The notes below the pieces were generated by a model. The model had not been told where the DNA came from. It made no database searches and was given only the letters and a program-made list of their open reading frames with translations. Source: Sulfitobacter delicatus (GTDB lineage Bacteria; Pseudomonadota; Alphaproteobacteria; Rhodobacterales; Rhodobacteraceae). Taken from it: a stretch of 64,000 nucleotides of DNA. Below, in pieces: positions 1 through 13,525 of this stretch (its first letter is position 1; the number at the start of each line of letters is the position of its first letter). The position numbers and the translations under genes were made by a program. The DNA lies in NCBI RefSeq assembly GCF_900102535.1, contig NZ_FNBP01000005.1, positions 173,523 to 237,522 on the forward strand. The letters run 5' to 3'.

Positions 1-46
1 CCTGCGACCGTGCCGCGATGGATTTGAGTGTTTGGAATGTCATCAT
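1..46 (-). CDS. Partial CDS, unknown; likely SOS-regulated
   Basis: Only the first 15 codons are in the window (reading MMTFQTLKSIAARSQ) before it runs off the left edge. A strong ribosome binding site, GAGGAGGTGA, lies just upstream of the ATG at 46-44, so a real start is likely. A second ATG follows directly. It lies downstream of recG on the same strand, separated by about 100 bases that hold a LexA-type box. The family cannot be named from 15 residues. The SOS link is inference from the operator. Confidence 0.55.
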   Translation of the reverse strand, partial: MMTFQTLKSIAARSQ

Positions 47-101
47 CTGCTCACCTCCTCTTTGTTGCTCCTTTGTTCTCATTTACCACGTATTAAGTAA
101 A

Positions 102-116
102 GAACTTTTTGAGAAC
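102..116 (-). promoter_or_regulatory. LexA-type SOS box, GTTC-N7-GTTC
   Basis: On the minus strand the site reads GTTC, seven bases, GTTC, the LexA operator known from Rhodobacter and other alphaproteobacteria. A third half-site (GAAC on the plus strand at 123-126) follows at 10-base spacing. It sits 56 bases upstream of the partial minus-strand gene that starts at 46 and beyond the end of recG, so it most likely controls that downstream gene. The match is seen; repression by LexA is inferred. Confidence 0.65.
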
Positions 117-144
117 ATTCGCGAACAAAAAGGACGGAAAGCAT

Positions 145-4382
<4,238 letters not shown>

Positions 4383-4426
4383 TTAGATAGGTGGCCATCC
4401 GGGGCAGGTCTAGCGATTTCAGGCCA

Positions 4427-5134
4427 TCAGGCGCTTGCAGCGAGGTTCATCGACGCAGGCTCAGGATCACGGAGCACATAGCCCCGCCCCCAGACCGTTT
4501 CGATATAGTTCTCGCCCCCGGTCGCGAGGCTCAGCTTCTTACGCAGCTTACAAATAAAGACATCGATGATCTTCAACTCGGGCTCGTCCATACCGCCATA
4601 AAGGTGGTTGAGGAACATCTCTTTGGTCAGCGTCGTGCCCTTGCGCAGGCTCAACAATTCCAACATCTGATATTCCTTGCCGGTCAGATGCACCGGATTG
4701 TCATTCACGCTGACCGTCTTGGCATCAAGGTTCACGGCGATCTGCCCCGTCTCAATCACCGACTGCGAATGCCCCTTGGAGCGTCGAATAATCGCGTGGA
4801 TCCGCGCCACCAGCTCTTCACGGTGGAAGGGTTTCGTCAAATAATCATCCGCACCAAAGCCAAAGCCGCGTATCTTGTTCTCGGTGTCATCAGCGCCCGA
4901 CAGGATGAGAATCGGTGTCTCGATCCGGCTGAGCCGCAACTGCCGCAGCACCTCATGACCGTTCATATCCGGCAAATCGAGGTCAAGCAGGATCAAATCA
5001 TAGTCATAAAGCTTCGCCAGATCGATCCCCTCTTCCCCGAGGTCCGTGGCGTAGACGTTGAGATTCGCATGGGTCAGCATCAGTTCAATGCTGCGCGAGG
5101 TCGTAGGGTCATCTTCAACAAGCAGTACACGCAT
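4427..5134 (-). CDS. ctrA: Cell-cycle response regulator CtrA
   Basis: OmpR-family master regulator of alphaproteobacteria, controlling cell cycle in Caulobacter and motility, gene transfer agents or development in Rhodobacterales. The receiver domain (1-120) has the acidic pair EDD at 7-9, the phosphoacceptor D51 and the conserved K in TKPF. The winged-helix DNA-binding domain follows ([12 protein letters not shown] ... VWGRGYVL). The C-terminus is alanine-rich (LAASA), like the ClpXP-recognised tail of Caulobacter CtrA. The ATG at 5134 was chosen over an upstream TTG because GGAG lies 8 bases before it and the family begins [10 protein letters not shown] CtrA-like site lies about 54 bases upstream. 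Confidence 0.96.
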   Translation of the reverse strand: MRVLLVEDDPTTSRSIELMLTHANLNVYATDLGEEGIDLAKLYDYDLILLDLDLPDMNGHEVLRQLRLSRIETPILILSGADDTENKIRGFGFGADDYLTKPFHREELVARIHAIIRRSKGHSQSVIETGQIAVNLDAKTVSVNDNPVHLTGKEYQMLELLSLRKGTTLTKEMFLNHLYGGMDEPELKIIDVFICKLRKKLSLATGGENYIETVWGRGYVLRDPEPASMNLAASA

Positions 5135-5187
5135 TCGGGTTCTCCGGCTCAACAGGGGGCGATTAACGTGATCCTGAGCAAAAAAGG

Positions 5188-5202
5188 TTAACTACCCGTT
5201 AC
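5188..5202. promoter_or_regulatory. CtrA-type binding site TTAA-N7-TTAC
   Basis: The plus strand reads TTAA, seven bases, TTAC, one mismatch from the CtrA consensus TTAA-N7-TTAA. It lies between sciP and ctrA, about 54 bases upstream of the ctrA start. A further TTAA half-site is at 5163-5166. CtrA autoregulation is known in Caulobacter; autoregulation here is inference from position and match. Confidence 0.5.
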
Positions 5203-5229
5203 CGATACTGATCAAGCTATCACAACAAC

Positions 5230-5523
5230 CTAAAGTTGTCTATACTTCTGTAGCGCAGTGGCCTTCAGCGCAGCCTCTCCATGCTCCGTAACTGCCCGCA
5301 ACCATTCCATAAATTCACCATCGCTAATGCCATAACGCTCCAGTGCTTCGGACTGTGTGATCAACCCATAGACCACCCCGCGCACCACCGCCGCTTTGCG
5401 CGATGCGACCCAGCGGCGTGTTTCCGGCGGCGGGAGATCGGCGCGCGACATAACGCTGCCGTCCGCCAATGTGACGGACCGCGGGCCGTCGACTTTTTTC
5501 AGGTACATCACATTATCCGCCAT
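5230..5523 (-). CDS. sciP: DUF1153 / SciP-type CtrA inhibitor
   Basis: Small 97-residue helix-turn-helix protein of the DUF1153 family, which includes Caulobacter SciP, a protein that binds CtrA and blocks transcription of CtrA-activated genes. Family hallmarks seen are LPPPETRRWVASRKAAVV (38% in), followed by AL-RYGISDGEFMEWLRA, the trihelical core. It lies directly upstream of ctrA on the same strand with 95 bases between, so inhibitor and target are adjacent. The role is inferred from the family; interaction with this CtrA is untested. Confidence 0.85.
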   Translation of the reverse strand: MADNVMYLKKVDGPRSVTLADGSVMSRADLPPPETRRWVASRKAAVVRGVVYGLITQSEALERYGISDGEFMEWLRAVTEHGEAALKATALQKYRQL

Positions 5524-5629
5524 TGCTTTGGCGTCTTAATGCCCCCATCTGCCTTAACGGGGGGTGAAGCTGGCCCTTGTGACTAACTCGCATTTTCCTA
5601 TATTCCCCCACAAACCCCCGGAGACCGCC

Positions 5630-6772
5630 ATGCCCCTCGATCAGACCCCGCCGCTCAATTCGCTTGGATTCGCCAAAGCCCCCGCCGATACGCGGGTGGT
5701 CGTGGCGATGTCTGGCGGTGTGGACAGCTCGGTGGTGGCCGCGATGCTGGCCGACGAAGGCTATGACGTCGTGGGCGTCACGCTTCAGCTCTATGACCAC
5801 GGCGCCGCGCTGGCCAAAAAAGGCGCCTGCTGTGCGGGTGTCGACATCCAAGACGCCCGCCGCGTGGCCGAGGAAATGGGCTTTCCGCACTATGTACTGG
5901 ACTATGAAAACGTCTTCAAAGACGCGGTGATCGACGAATTTGCCGACAGCTACCTTGGCGGCGCAACCCCCGTGCCCTGCATCCGCTGCAACGAACGCGT
6001 AAAGTTCAAAGACCTGCTTGAGACCGCGAAGGATCTCGAGGCCGACTGCATGGCCACCGGCCATTACATCCAGCGCAAGATGGGCGAAAACGGCCCGGAA
6101 CTACACGCGGCCGCCGACGGCAACCGCGACCAGAGCTATTTCCTCTTCTCCACCACCGAAGAGCAGCTCTCCTACCTGCGCTTCCCGCTGGGCCATCTGC
6201 CGAGCAAGGACGACACGCGCGCCTTGGCGGCGAAATACGGGCTGGTCGTGGCCGACAAACCTGACAGCCAAGACATCTGCTTTGTCCCCAATGGCGACTA
6301 TGCCTCCGTGATCCGCAAACTGCGCCCCGAGGCCGCCGATCCGGGCAATATCGTCGATACCGACGGCAATGTGCTGGCGACACATGAGGGCGTGATCCAC
6401 TACACCATCGGCCAACGCCGCGGCCTCGGCATCGGCGGTCTGGCCGATCCGCTTTATGTGGTGAAACTGGATGCCGAGCGCAAAGAAGTCGTCGTCGGCC
6501 CGAAATCCATGCTCGCCACCCGCAAAATCCCGGTGCGCGAGATCAACTGGCTGGGCGACGCACCACTGATGTCACAGGCCGAATGGCCCATCGCCGTGCG
6601 CGTGCGCTCTACCCGCCCGCCGCGCGATGCCATCCTGCGCCCGATCTCCGAGACCGAAGCCGAGGTCGAACTGCTGACTGCTGAAGAAGGCGTCTCCCCC
6701 GGCCAAGCCTGCGTCTTCTACGACCCCGAAAGCACGCGCATCTTCGGCGGCGGCTGGATCCACCGCGGCTGA
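5630..6772 (+). CDS. mnmA: tRNA-specific 2-thiouridylase MnmA
   Basis: Adds sulfur to U34 of tRNA-Lys, -Glu and -Gln in the cytoplasm, using ATP to activate the base and a persulfide cysteine to deliver sulfur. The 380-residue protein has the PP-loop SGGVDSS near residue 30, the tRNA motif region, and the two catalytic cysteines at C120 (in CIRCN) and C217 (in SQDICFV), followed by the beta-barrel domains ([12 protein letters not shown]). The start at 5630 has GGAG 7 bases upstream; an upstream in-frame GTG at 5564 lacks support. It diverges from sciP. Confidence 0.95.
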   Translation: MPLDQTPPLNSLGFAKAPADTRVVVAMSGGVDSSVVAAMLADEGYDVVGVTLQLYDHGAALAKKGACCAGVDIQDARRVAEEMGFPHYVLDYENVFKDAVIDEFADSYLGGATPVPCIRCNERVKFKDLLETAKDLEADCMATGHYIQRKMGENGPELHAAADGNRDQSYFLFSTTEEQLSYLRFPLGHLPSKDDTRALAAKYGLVVADKPDSQDICFVPNGDYASVIRKLRPEAADPGNIVDTDGNVLATHEGVIHYTIGQRRGLGIGGLADPLYVVKLDAERKEVVVGPKSMLATRKIPVREINWLGDAPLMSQAEWPIAVRVRSTRPPRDAILRPISETEAEVELLTAEEGVSPGQACVFYDPESTRIFGGGWIHRG

Positions 6773-6773
6773 T

Positions 6774-6823
6774 CTCTTTTTGGCCAAAAATACTTTGGGG
6801 AGTTTGAGGGGCAACGCCCCTCA
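6774..6823 (+). repeat. Dispersed intergenic element with terminator hairpin, copy 1
   Basis: Starts immediately after the mnmA stop with CTCTTTTTGGCC, then a core resembling AAAATACTT, a G run and a perfect 7-bp hairpin GAGGGGC-AAC-GCCCCTC (6806-6822). A second copy lies in the opposite orientation at 25979-26024. The hairpin lies between the convergent mnmA and lpxB genes, so it may act as a terminator for either. Such motifs recur between genes in Roseobacter genomes; that statement is from general knowledge, while the two copies here are seen directly. Confidence 0.6.
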
Positions 6824-6858
6824 ATCATCTTATATAGAAATGCGCGGTACGCGCCCCT

Positions 6859-8010
6859 TCAAAGCCGCGCCAAGACCGCCCGCGCCGCCCGAAGCCCCGG
6901 CGCCTCACCGCCCTGCCCCAAACGCTCCATCGTCAGTGCCATCGCGTCCTTCTGCGCGCCGGGCGCGCGCAATACACGTAAGACGCCTTCCGCAATCGGA
7001 CCGGGCCGGCAATTCGCGCCGATGAACTCCGGCACGGTGCGACTTTCCGACACCAAATTAACCAGCGTCACCGTATCCACCCGCAACATCCGTCCGATGA
7101 TCTGACGGCTGATCCAACTCATGTCATAAGCGATCACCATCGGCGTGCTCACAGCGGCCAATTCCAATGACACCGTCCCGGACGCCGCCAAAGCCACATC
7201 CGCCGCCCGAAACGCCGCACGTTTGGTCGCGGCGAACACGTCCGCCTCCTGCTCACGCGGGTCCAGCACCACGGGCTTGCCCGCCCAATTGCGTGTCGCC
7301 TGTTTGACCAGCGCCGCCACGGGGGAAGCCGCAGGCACCACCACGCGCAGCGACGGCTCCGCCTCGACCAACCGCGCCACGACCTGTTGGAACACCGGGG
7401 CCAACCGGGTGACTTCACCCCGACGTGAACCGGGCAAAACCAGCAACATGGGCGCGTCGCTCAGGTGATGTTCCGCGCGAAAGGCTGCGGCCTCGGCATC
7501 ATCGGCCAAAGGTTCGGCCACCACCGGGTGCCCGACAAAATCGCAGGCCATGCCCGCAGCTTCCATATAGGGCGGCTCGAAGGGGAAAAGCGCCAACACA
7601 TGATCGACGTAGCGCGCCATCTTCTCGGCCCGGCCGGGGCGCCAAGCCCAAACGGTGGGGGCTACGTAATGCACGGTGCGGATGTTGGATTTCTCCTTCA
7701 CCTTCCGCGCCACGCGCAGCGAAAAATCCGGGCTGTCGATGGTGATCAGCACATCCGGCGCGGTGTCGATCACCGCCTGCGCGGTCTCGTTGATCCGGGC
7801 CATGAGCGCGCGGTATTTCGGCAGGATCTCGGCCAGACCCATGACGCTCAACTCGTCCATGTCAAAGCGGCTTTCCAGCCCCTGCGCCATCATCTGCGGC
7901 CCGCCAATGCCGTCGAAGGTCAAATCGGGGCGCAATTCCTTCAACCCCGCCATCAAAGCGCCGCCCAAACGGTCGCCCGACGGCTCTCCGGCGAGGATAA
8001 ACACCTTCAT
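6859..8010 (-). CDS. lpxB: Lipid-A-disaccharide synthase LpxB
   Basis: Glycosyltransferase (GT19) that joins UDP-2,3-diacylglucosamine and lipid X into the lipid A disaccharide at the inner membrane. It begins MKVFILAGEPSGD, the family's N-terminal motif, and carries the later GSRRGEV and conserved HYVAPTVWAW segments. The ATG at 8010 is preferred to one 7 codons earlier because it overlaps the lpxI stop as ATGA and matches the family start. It is the last gene of the fabZ-lpxA-lpxI-lpxB run. Confidence 0.95.
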   Translation of the reverse strand: MKVFILAGEPSGDRLGGALMAGLKELRPDLTFDGIGGPQMMAQGLESRFDMDELSVMGLAEILPKYRALMARINETAQAVIDTAPDVLITIDSPDFSLRVARKVKEKSNIRTVHYVAPTVWAWRPGRAEKMARYVDHVLALFPFEPPYMEAAGMACDFVGHPVVAEPLADDAEAAAFRAEHHLSDAPMLLVLPGSRRGEVTRLAPVFQQVVARLVEAEPSLRVVVPAASPVAALVKQATRNWAGKPVVLDPREQEADVFAATKRAAFRAADVALAASGTVSLELAAVSTPMVIAYDMSWISRQIIGRMLRVDTVTLVNLVSESRTVPEFIGANCRPGPIAEGVLRVLRAPGAQKDAMALTMERLGQGGEAPGLRAARAVLARL

Positions 8011-8804
8011 GCCACGTCTCCCCGCACCCAAAGGACCAGCCCCAATTCATCCGCCAGCGCCGCGCAACGCTCTTGCTCCAGCACGATGACCCCCTCAGCG
8101 GCCACCACAACCCCGGCAAGCCCCGCCGCATGGGCGGCGCGCAGCGTGTCCGGCCCGATGGTCGGCAAATCAATCTCGCGCAACTGGCCGGTCTTTGGCC
8201 CTTTGCACAGCACCGCACGCGCCCCGCGCACGCGCTCAGGCAGACTTGCCAGCAGGTGATCCGTGCCACCGATGGCCTCGATCCCATAGACCTGCTCACC
8301 GCCGATCACACAGGCCTGCCCGATGTCGAGCGCCGCAAGCCCCCCCAGCACCGCCGCCCCGCGCGCGGCGTCCCGGCGCATCTGGTCGTCAGGCTGGGCA
8401 GCCGAGAGCACCCCGGCGGTGACCACCAGCCCCGGCACCAGCGCATCGGCACCAACTACCGTCAGCCCATGCTCTTCGAATATCGTCTTGATCACCTCAA
8501 GCGCACCATTGTCGCCTGACGCCAGCGCGGCCTGAAACTGCGGCACCAGCGGCGCGGTGCGTGCATCCAGCCGGGCCGGGTCCAACTGCGGGCGGTCAAT
8601 CGCGCCGCAGAGGCAGACCTCATTAATCCCGGCAGCGGTCAGATGCGCGAGCAGGCTGCCCAAGGTCTCCAACCGGAACGTCAGGTCCGCCTTCAGCCCC
8701 TTAGGGTCACACCCTTCATAGACGCAAACCAAAGGCGGCTCGGCCTGCGCCGCCGCCACCCGCGCGGGCAAAGACCCGCGCCCGGCGATCAGCGCGAGGG
8801 TCAT
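8007..8804 (-). CDS. lpxI: UDP-2,3-diacylglucosamine pyrophosphatase LpxI
   Basis: DUF1009 family. LpxI hydrolyses UDP-2,3-diacylglucosamine to lipid X and UMP, replacing the unrelated LpxH in many alphaproteobacteria. The N-terminus [13 protein letters not shown] and the C-terminal VVVAAEGVIVLEQ region are typical, and the length (265) fits. It overlaps lpxA upstream and lpxB downstream by 4 bases each, which places it metabolically exactly between their products. Confidence 0.93.
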   Translation of the reverse strand: MTLALIAGRGSLPARVAAAQAEPPLVCVYEGCDPKGLKADLTFRLETLGSLLAHLTAAGINEVCLCGAIDRPQLDPARLDARTAPLVPQFQAALASGDNGALEVIKTIFEEHGLTVVGADALVPGLVVTAGVLSAAQPDDQMRRDAARGAAVLGGLAALDIGQACVIGGEQVYGIEAIGGTDHLLASLPERVRGARAVLCKGPKTGQLREIDLPTIGPDTLRAAHAAGLAGVVVAAEGVIVLEQERCAALADELGLVLWVRGDVA

Positions 8805-9583
8805 TTCGGGGTCAGAAAATGGCGACCCGTGTCGGCCATGACGAAATCGGTGATCTGGCGCACATAGTCGCTCTGGGTTTCATCCGCCAAACGTTTCGCC
8901 CGGTCCGAGAATGTCCCCTCGCCCTGCGCCAACATCTGAAACGCGGCCCGCAGCGCGGTGATATCTGCCCGCGACACGCCTGCACGCTTAAGGCCCACAA
9001 GGTTCAGCCCATCCAGATCGCCCCGCGGCGCCTGCACCAGCCCGTAGGGGATCACATCATTGGTCACCATCGTGACGGCACCAATAATCGCGCCCTGCCC
9101 GATGCGCACCCACTGGTGAATGCCCGACAAACCGCCGATGATGACGTCATCCTCAAGCACACAATGCCCGGCCACGGCGGCGCTATTCACCACAATCACC
9201 CGGTCGCCCACAATCGCATCATGGGCAATGTGGCAGCCCGCCATGAACAGCCCGTCGTCGCCCACACGGGTCACGCCGCCACCGCCCTCGGTGCCGCAGT
9301 TCATCGTGACATGCTCGCGGATGCGATTGCGCTCGCCAATGACCAGACGGCTGGCCTCGCCCTTGAACTTCAGGTCCTGCGGGATCTCGCCAATCACCGC
9401 GAAAGGAAAGATCACCGTGCCCGCGCCAACCTCAGTCCGGCCCGTGACGACGACATGGGATTTCAACTCCACATCGGCTTTCAGCACGACCTCCGGGCCG
9501 ACCAGACAGAAAGGACCAACCTTCGCCGAAGGGTCGACCTGCGCGCCCTCCTCGACCACGGCACTGGGGTGGATATTGCTCAT
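8801..9583 (-). CDS. lpxA: Acyl-ACP--UDP-GlcNAc O-acyltransferase LpxA
   Basis: First step of lipid A synthesis: transfers a 3-hydroxyacyl chain from ACP to the 3-OH of UDP-GlcNAc. The 260-residue protein shows left-handed beta-helix hexapeptide repeats across the first two thirds and the catalytic-histidine motif HIAHD, with H121 corresponding to E. coli H125. A C-terminal helical part ([15 protein letters not shown]) follows. It overlaps fabZ and lpxI by 4 bases each. Confidence 0.96.
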   Translation of the reverse strand: MSNIHPSAVVEEGAQVDPSAKVGPFCLVGPEVVLKADVELKSHVVVTGRTEVGAGTVIFPFAVIGEIPQDLKFKGEASRLVIGERNRIREHVTMNCGTEGGGGVTRVGDDGLFMAGCHIAHDAIVGDRVIVVNSAAVAGHCVLEDDVIIGGLSGIHQWVRIGQGAIIGAVTMVTNDVIPYGLVQAPRGDLDGLNLVGLKRAGVSRADITALRAAFQMLAQGEGTFSDRAKRLADETQSDYVRQITDFVMADTGRHFLTPK

Positions 9584-10050
9584 GCCGCGTCCTGTGGCAG
9601 GTCCATCATCGCCATGAACTCGGCCTCGGCGGCCATTTCGCCCTCAACCGTGGCCACACCGCCAAATTTCCAGATCTTCGCACCGGGTTTACCGCGCAGG
9701 GTCTTGAGATCCATCCGCAGCACATCGCCGGGGCCGACCTTGCGGCGGAACTTACATTTGTCGATCGACATGAAGTAAATCAACATGTTGCGGTCTTCCA
9801 TGCCAAGGGCGGCACCAACCATGACGCCTGCGGTCTGGGCCATCGCTTCAACAATGGTCACACCCGGCATGATCGGCGTGCCGGGGAAGTGACCCTGAAA
9901 ATGCGGCTCGTTCATGGTGACGTTTTTATAACCAACAGCCGATGTGGTGCCGTTGATTTCTTCAACCTTGTCGACCAGCAAAAACGGGTAACGGTGCGGC
10001 AGAATGCGCTGGATCAATTGAATATCGGCGCGCAGCAACTCTTCGGTCAT
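9580..10050 (-). CDS. fabZ: 3-hydroxyacyl-ACP dehydratase FabZ
   Basis: Hot-dog dehydratase that forms trans-2-enoyl-ACP in fatty acid synthesis and shares the 3-hydroxyacyl-ACP pool with LpxA. Catalytic H54 in [12 protein letters not shown] and E68 in VEAMAQ are present; length 156 is normal. It lies 81 bases downstream of the skp-like gene. lpxD, which often sits between skp and fabZ in proteobacteria, is not found here. Confidence 0.95.
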   Translation of the reverse strand: MTEELLRADIQLIQRILPHRYPFLLVDKVEEINGTTSAVGYKNVTMNEPHFQGHFPGTPIMPGVTIVEAMAQTAGVMVGAALGMEDRNMLIYFMSIDKCKFRRKVGPGDVLRMDLKTLRGKPGAKIWKFGGVATVEGEMAAEAEFMAMMDLPQDAA

Positions 10051-10131
10051 GGACTGTCCTTTGTCTCAGGGGCTACCCGAATGGCTACCAATTCGCGCGC
10101 AAAGGGGCAAGCAGCGCAGGGCGGTTGCCGC

Positions 10132-10740
10132 CTACTCTTCGCTCTCGTCTAACCCGGTGCCGAGGGTCTCATCCAGCAAGGCGATGGCCTGCCCCGTCAC
10201 CTCAATCGCCGCCGAGGAAACAAACACGCGGCGCCGCTCAAGGATCACGGCAGCGTCGGAATTGCGCATAAGCTGCTCCAACACGGGAGCCGCAGCCGTC
10301 AGGAACCGTTCGCGCTCAACCTCAAGCCGCTCGCTCAAGGCGCGGTTCTTGGCCGCCTGCTCGCTGCGGGTGCGCTGGACCTTTTGGTCGAAAGCATCCG
10401 CCAGCTTGCGGAAGTCTTCCAACTCCATCGTCGCGCGTTTTTCGGTAAGACTGCGCTCCTCGGCCTCAAGCGCGGCTTCGATCTCGCGATTTTCCGTGGC
10501 CAGAGCGGTGCTCTGCTCTTCGATCTCGCGGTTGACCCGCTGGCCGAAAGCACTCTCGCGGAACATCCGCTCTGAATCGATGGTCAGTACCGGGCTGATC
10601 ACCGCCCGCGACGGCTCGGCAGTCGGCGCATCGACCTCTGCCCCTTCGGCCTTCGGTGTTTCAGCGGGGGGGCGTTGTTGCGCGTGGCCGGGAGTGACCC
10701 CGGCCAACACAAATGCAAGAACGACAAGCGCGCGGGGCAT
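10132..10740 (-). CDS. skp: OmpH/Skp-family periplasmic chaperone
   Basis: Periplasmic chaperone that carries unfolded outer-membrane proteins towards the Bam machinery. A signal peptide (MPRALVVLAFVLAGVTPGHA) is followed by a proline/alanine-rich linker of about 35 residues, the OmpH start VLTIDSERMF, and a long charged coiled coil (about residues 80-150). The linker is longer than in E. coli Skp. The ATG at 10740 follows the bamA stop by 4 bases and begins a clean signal peptide, so it is preferred to one 11 codons upstream inside bamA. Confidence 0.88.
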   Translation of the reverse strand: MPRALVVLAFVLAGVTPGHAQQRPPAETPKAEGAEVDAPTAEPSRAVISPVLTIDSERMFRESAFGQRVNREIEEQSTALATENREIEAALEAEERSLTEKRATMELEDFRKLADAFDQKVQRTRSEQAAKNRALSERLEVERERFLTAAAPVLEQLMRNSDAAVILERRRVFVSSAAIEVTGQAIALLDETLGTGLDESEE

Positions 10741-10744
10741 CGCT

Positions 10745-13087
10745 TTAGAAGGTTGTCCGCAACGTGATCTCAAAGCTCTGCTCCTTGTCGAAGCTCTCTT
10801 TCTTCAGCGCTTCGGAGACGTTGAACTGCAGCGGTCCCAGCGGCGTGTCCCAGAAGACCGAGACGCCGACAACGTGCCGGAACGAACCGCCTTCGCCGAC
10901 GATCGTGCCGCCAGTCGTGTTCACATCGCTCAGGTCCCAAAGATTGCCGACGTCATAGAAGACACCGCCGGAGATCCCGTATTCCTCGGGCAGACCAAGG
11001 GGGAATTCCGCTTCGAAACGTGCCACGGCATAAAGGTTGCCGCCCAGAGGATCGTCAGCGCCGTTGCTCTGGTCCCGCGGGCCGATGCCGCCGGGCTCAA
11101 ATCCACGCATGATCGACGGGCCAAGAATGAACCGGTCCACCGCGCGGTTGGTGCCGCTGTTCCACGCCAACGCACCGCCTTCGAGCGTGGCCCGCAGGGT
11201 CACTTCCTCGTTGAAGATGCGCTTCTCGCCCGCGATCTTGGCCGAGGTCTTGATAAAGCTATTGTCGCCACCGAGACCGGCGAAATCCTGACCGAACTCG
11301 AACAACATGCCCTGCGTCGGGTCCAAACCAGTGCGGCGGGTGTCGTAGGTATAGGTGTAACCCACGGACGAAGAGAACAGCGCTCCGGCGTCGATCTCGT
11401 TTTGGATCGTCGCGCTATTGGTCTGATCGGGCGCTTCGTCGCGGTCGATCATCTCAATACCTTCGAGCGTATAGCGCACGGCCATACGGCCATTCTCGCT
11501 CACCGGGAAACGCAGGCTGGGCTGCAAGATCAGCCGCTCGGTGTCATAGCTGGTGTAGGACGAGTTGGTCTCGGCATAGTCGAGCTTAAACCCAAGCGCG
11601 ACATCGCGGCCCAGGAACTTGGGCTCGACAAAGTTGATGCCATAACGCGTCGCGTCTTCAGCGGTCGAGATCGACAGGTTAAGCGACTGCCCCCGGCCCA
11701 TGAAGTTGTCTTCTTGGAAGCTGACCGCGACACCGATCCCGTCGTTGTTCGAGAAGGACCCGCCAAAGTTCAGCGAGCCAGTCGGCTGCTCGACGACATC
11801 AACGTCAACCACAACCTGTTCGGAGCTCGACCCCTGCCGGGCGTTGACCTCGGCCCCCTCGAAATACCCCAAGGCGCGGATACGTTCTGCGGCCTGACGA
11901 ATTTCGCGCGGGTTGAATGGGTCGCCCTCAACACTGTCGAACTCGCGACGGATCACGCGGTCCAGCGTGGTGGTGTTGCCTTCGATGTCGATACGCTCGA
12001 CAAAGATCCGCTCGCCGCGGGTCAGCTTGTAAGTCACATTCAGCGCCAGATCGCGGTCATTGCGCTCAATCACCGGCTCCACACGCAGGAAATCGATCCC
12101 GTCGCGGATGGCCTGTCGCTCGATCCGAGCGATGTCATTTTCCACCAGCGACGGTGAATAGATCACGCCCGGGCGAATCTTGAGGATTTTACGATAGGCC
12201 GCGGCATCAAGCCCCGGCACTTCGTTATCGAGCGACACTGTTCCAAAACGGAACTGCTGACCTTCGGTGATGTTATAGGCCACAAAAACGCCATCGCGCT
12301 CGCGGGTCAGTTCGGCATTCACTGCCTCGGTGCGCATGTCGACATAGCCGCGCGATTGGTAGAAGTCGCGCAGCATCTGCTTGTCAGCCTCAACGCGGCT
12401 CTCAACAAAGGTGTCGCGTTTGATCAGGCGGCGGAACAGCCCTGCTTGCTTGGTGCCCAACACGCGGCGCAAACGGCGGTCGGAATAAACGCGGTTGCCG
12501 ACAAAGCTGAGACGCTCGATCTCGACATTGTCGCCTTCAAAAATTTCAAACACCAGATCGACACGGTTCTGGTCGCGGCGGATCACACGCGGCTGCACAC
12601 GGGCCGAGAGACGGCCTTCGTTGCTGTAGGCTTCTGCGATAGCGGCGGCATCCGCCTCGGCCTGAGTCGGGTTAAATACGCGGCGTTCGGTGGAGCCGAT
12701 CAGTGCCTCAAGCATCTCGTCCTTGATGCGCCGGTTGCCCTCAAAGCTCACGCGGTTCAGCGTTGGCAGTTCCACAACGGTGATGACCAAAGTGCCGCCC
12801 CGAGGCTCAATCGCCACGGATTCGAACAGGCCGGAGTTCTGCAAGTTCTGGTAGGCGTCGTTCAACTGCCCGCCCGAAACCGTCTGGCCGCGACCGATGC
12901 CCGCCCGCGTCAGGATCGCACCGTCATTGATGCGCTGGTTGCCCTCAATGACGACAGTGTTGAACTGATATTGCTGCGCCTGCGCTTCGCTGCCCGGCAC
13001 CAGCCATGCAACCGACAGCATGACGCAAAGCGATGCGCCCCTGAGGGTCTTGCTGACTTTGCTGCGCTGCGCCCACTCGATGGGCAT
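10745..13087 (-). CDS. bamA: Outer membrane assembly factor BamA
   Basis: Omp85 protein that folds beta-barrels into the outer membrane. A signal peptide ends near EAQA, POTRA repeats begin at YQFNTVVIEGNQRI, and a 16-strand barrel forms the C-terminal half, containing the lid-loop motif region GPSIMRGFEPGG and ending in an aromatic residue (TTF). Length about 780 fits. The start at 13087 has GAGG 5 bases upstream; an in-frame ATG at 13111 without a good site is the alternative. It is followed within 4 bases by the chaperone gene. Confidence 0.95.
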   Translation of the reverse strand: MPIEWAQRSKVSKTLRGASLCVMLSVAWLVPGSEAQAQQYQFNTVVIEGNQRINDGAILTRAGIGRGQTVSGGQLNDAYQNLQNSGLFESVAIEPRGGTLVITVVELPTLNRVSFEGNRRIKDEMLEALIGSTERRVFNPTQAEADAAAIAEAYSNEGRLSARVQPRVIRRDQNRVDLVFEIFEGDNVEIERLSFVGNRVYSDRRLRRVLGTKQAGLFRRLIKRDTFVESRVEADKQMLRDFYQSRGYVDMRTEAVNAELTRERDGVFVAYNITEGQQFRFGTVSLDNEVPGLDAAAYRKILKIRPGVIYSPSLVENDIARIERQAIRDGIDFLRVEPVIERNDRDLALNVTYKLTRGERIFVERIDIEGNTTTLDRVIRREFDSVEGDPFNPREIRQAAERIRALGYFEGAEVNARQGSSSEQVVVDVDVVEQPTGSLNFGGSFSNNDGIGVAVSFQEDNFMGRGQSLNLSISTAEDATRYGINFVEPKFLGRDVALGFKLDYAETNSSYTSYDTERLILQPSLRFPVSENGRMAVRYTLEGIEMIDRDEAPDQTNSATIQNEIDAGALFSSSVGYTYTYDTRRTGLDPTQGMLFEFGQDFAGLGGDNSFIKTSAKIAGEKRIFNEEVTLRATLEGGALAWNSGTNRAVDRFILGPSIMRGFEPGGIGPRDQSNGADDPLGGNLYAVARFEAEFPLGLPEEYGISGGVFYDVGNLWDLSDVNTTGGTIVGEGGSFRHVVGVSVFWDTPLGPLQFNVSEALKKESFDKEQSFEITLRTTF

Positions 13088-13282
13088 TCTGCCCTCGTTC
13101 CTCAGTCCCATGACACCGACCCGTTTTTTACGACATTGATTGCCAACCTGACTACGCAGGTTAAGGGGCTTTGTCAAAAGCAACGGGGGGGAAATTTACA
13201 CTATATCATGCGGTAAGGGCGGCCAGCATGACAGGATACGGCAGCGCCGACGGTACAGGGTCGCGCTCGTACTGGGATGAGA

Positions 13283-13408
13283 TCAGAAGGAGGCGACGAA
13301 AGCGCCCGCGGAAAGTGCCGTGGCGATGGCCATCACAAAAAAGGCACGGTCCCAGTTGAGGTCCAGCAGCAGGCCCAGCCCGCGGTATGATCCTTGAATC
13401 GCTTGCAT
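13283..13408 (-). CDS. Small single-span membrane protein, 41 residues
   Basis: A short ORF upstream of bamA. It begins MQAIQGSYRGLG, continues LLLDLNWDRAFF, and has a hydrophobic segment VMAIATALSAGAFVA that could span the membrane, then stops. GAGG lies 8 bases before the ATG. The N-in arrangement with a W-D-R interface before the helix looks protein-like rather than random. No function can be assigned. It lies on the same strand as the VOC gene and bamA, about 120 bases from the former. Composition and ribosome site make it plausible but not proven. Confidence 0.6.
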   Translation of the reverse strand: MQAIQGSYRGLGLLLDLNWDRAFFVMAIATALSAGAFVASF

Positions 13409-13525
13409 CGATACATCCTCGCCTATCAAGCCTTTCTTATGGCTGAGGATTGCGGCACGATTTTGTTGAATTGTGGCGTTTTCGGGGCATTGTGCTGTGA
13501 GTGAGCCGCTTTGCAGCCGTTCACG

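Noticed and set aside
10049..12157. A 702-codon plus-strand frame across skp and bamA
   Set aside because: It opposes two genes with signal peptides and clear domains. It has no recognisable motif and begins inside fabZ-proximal spacer.
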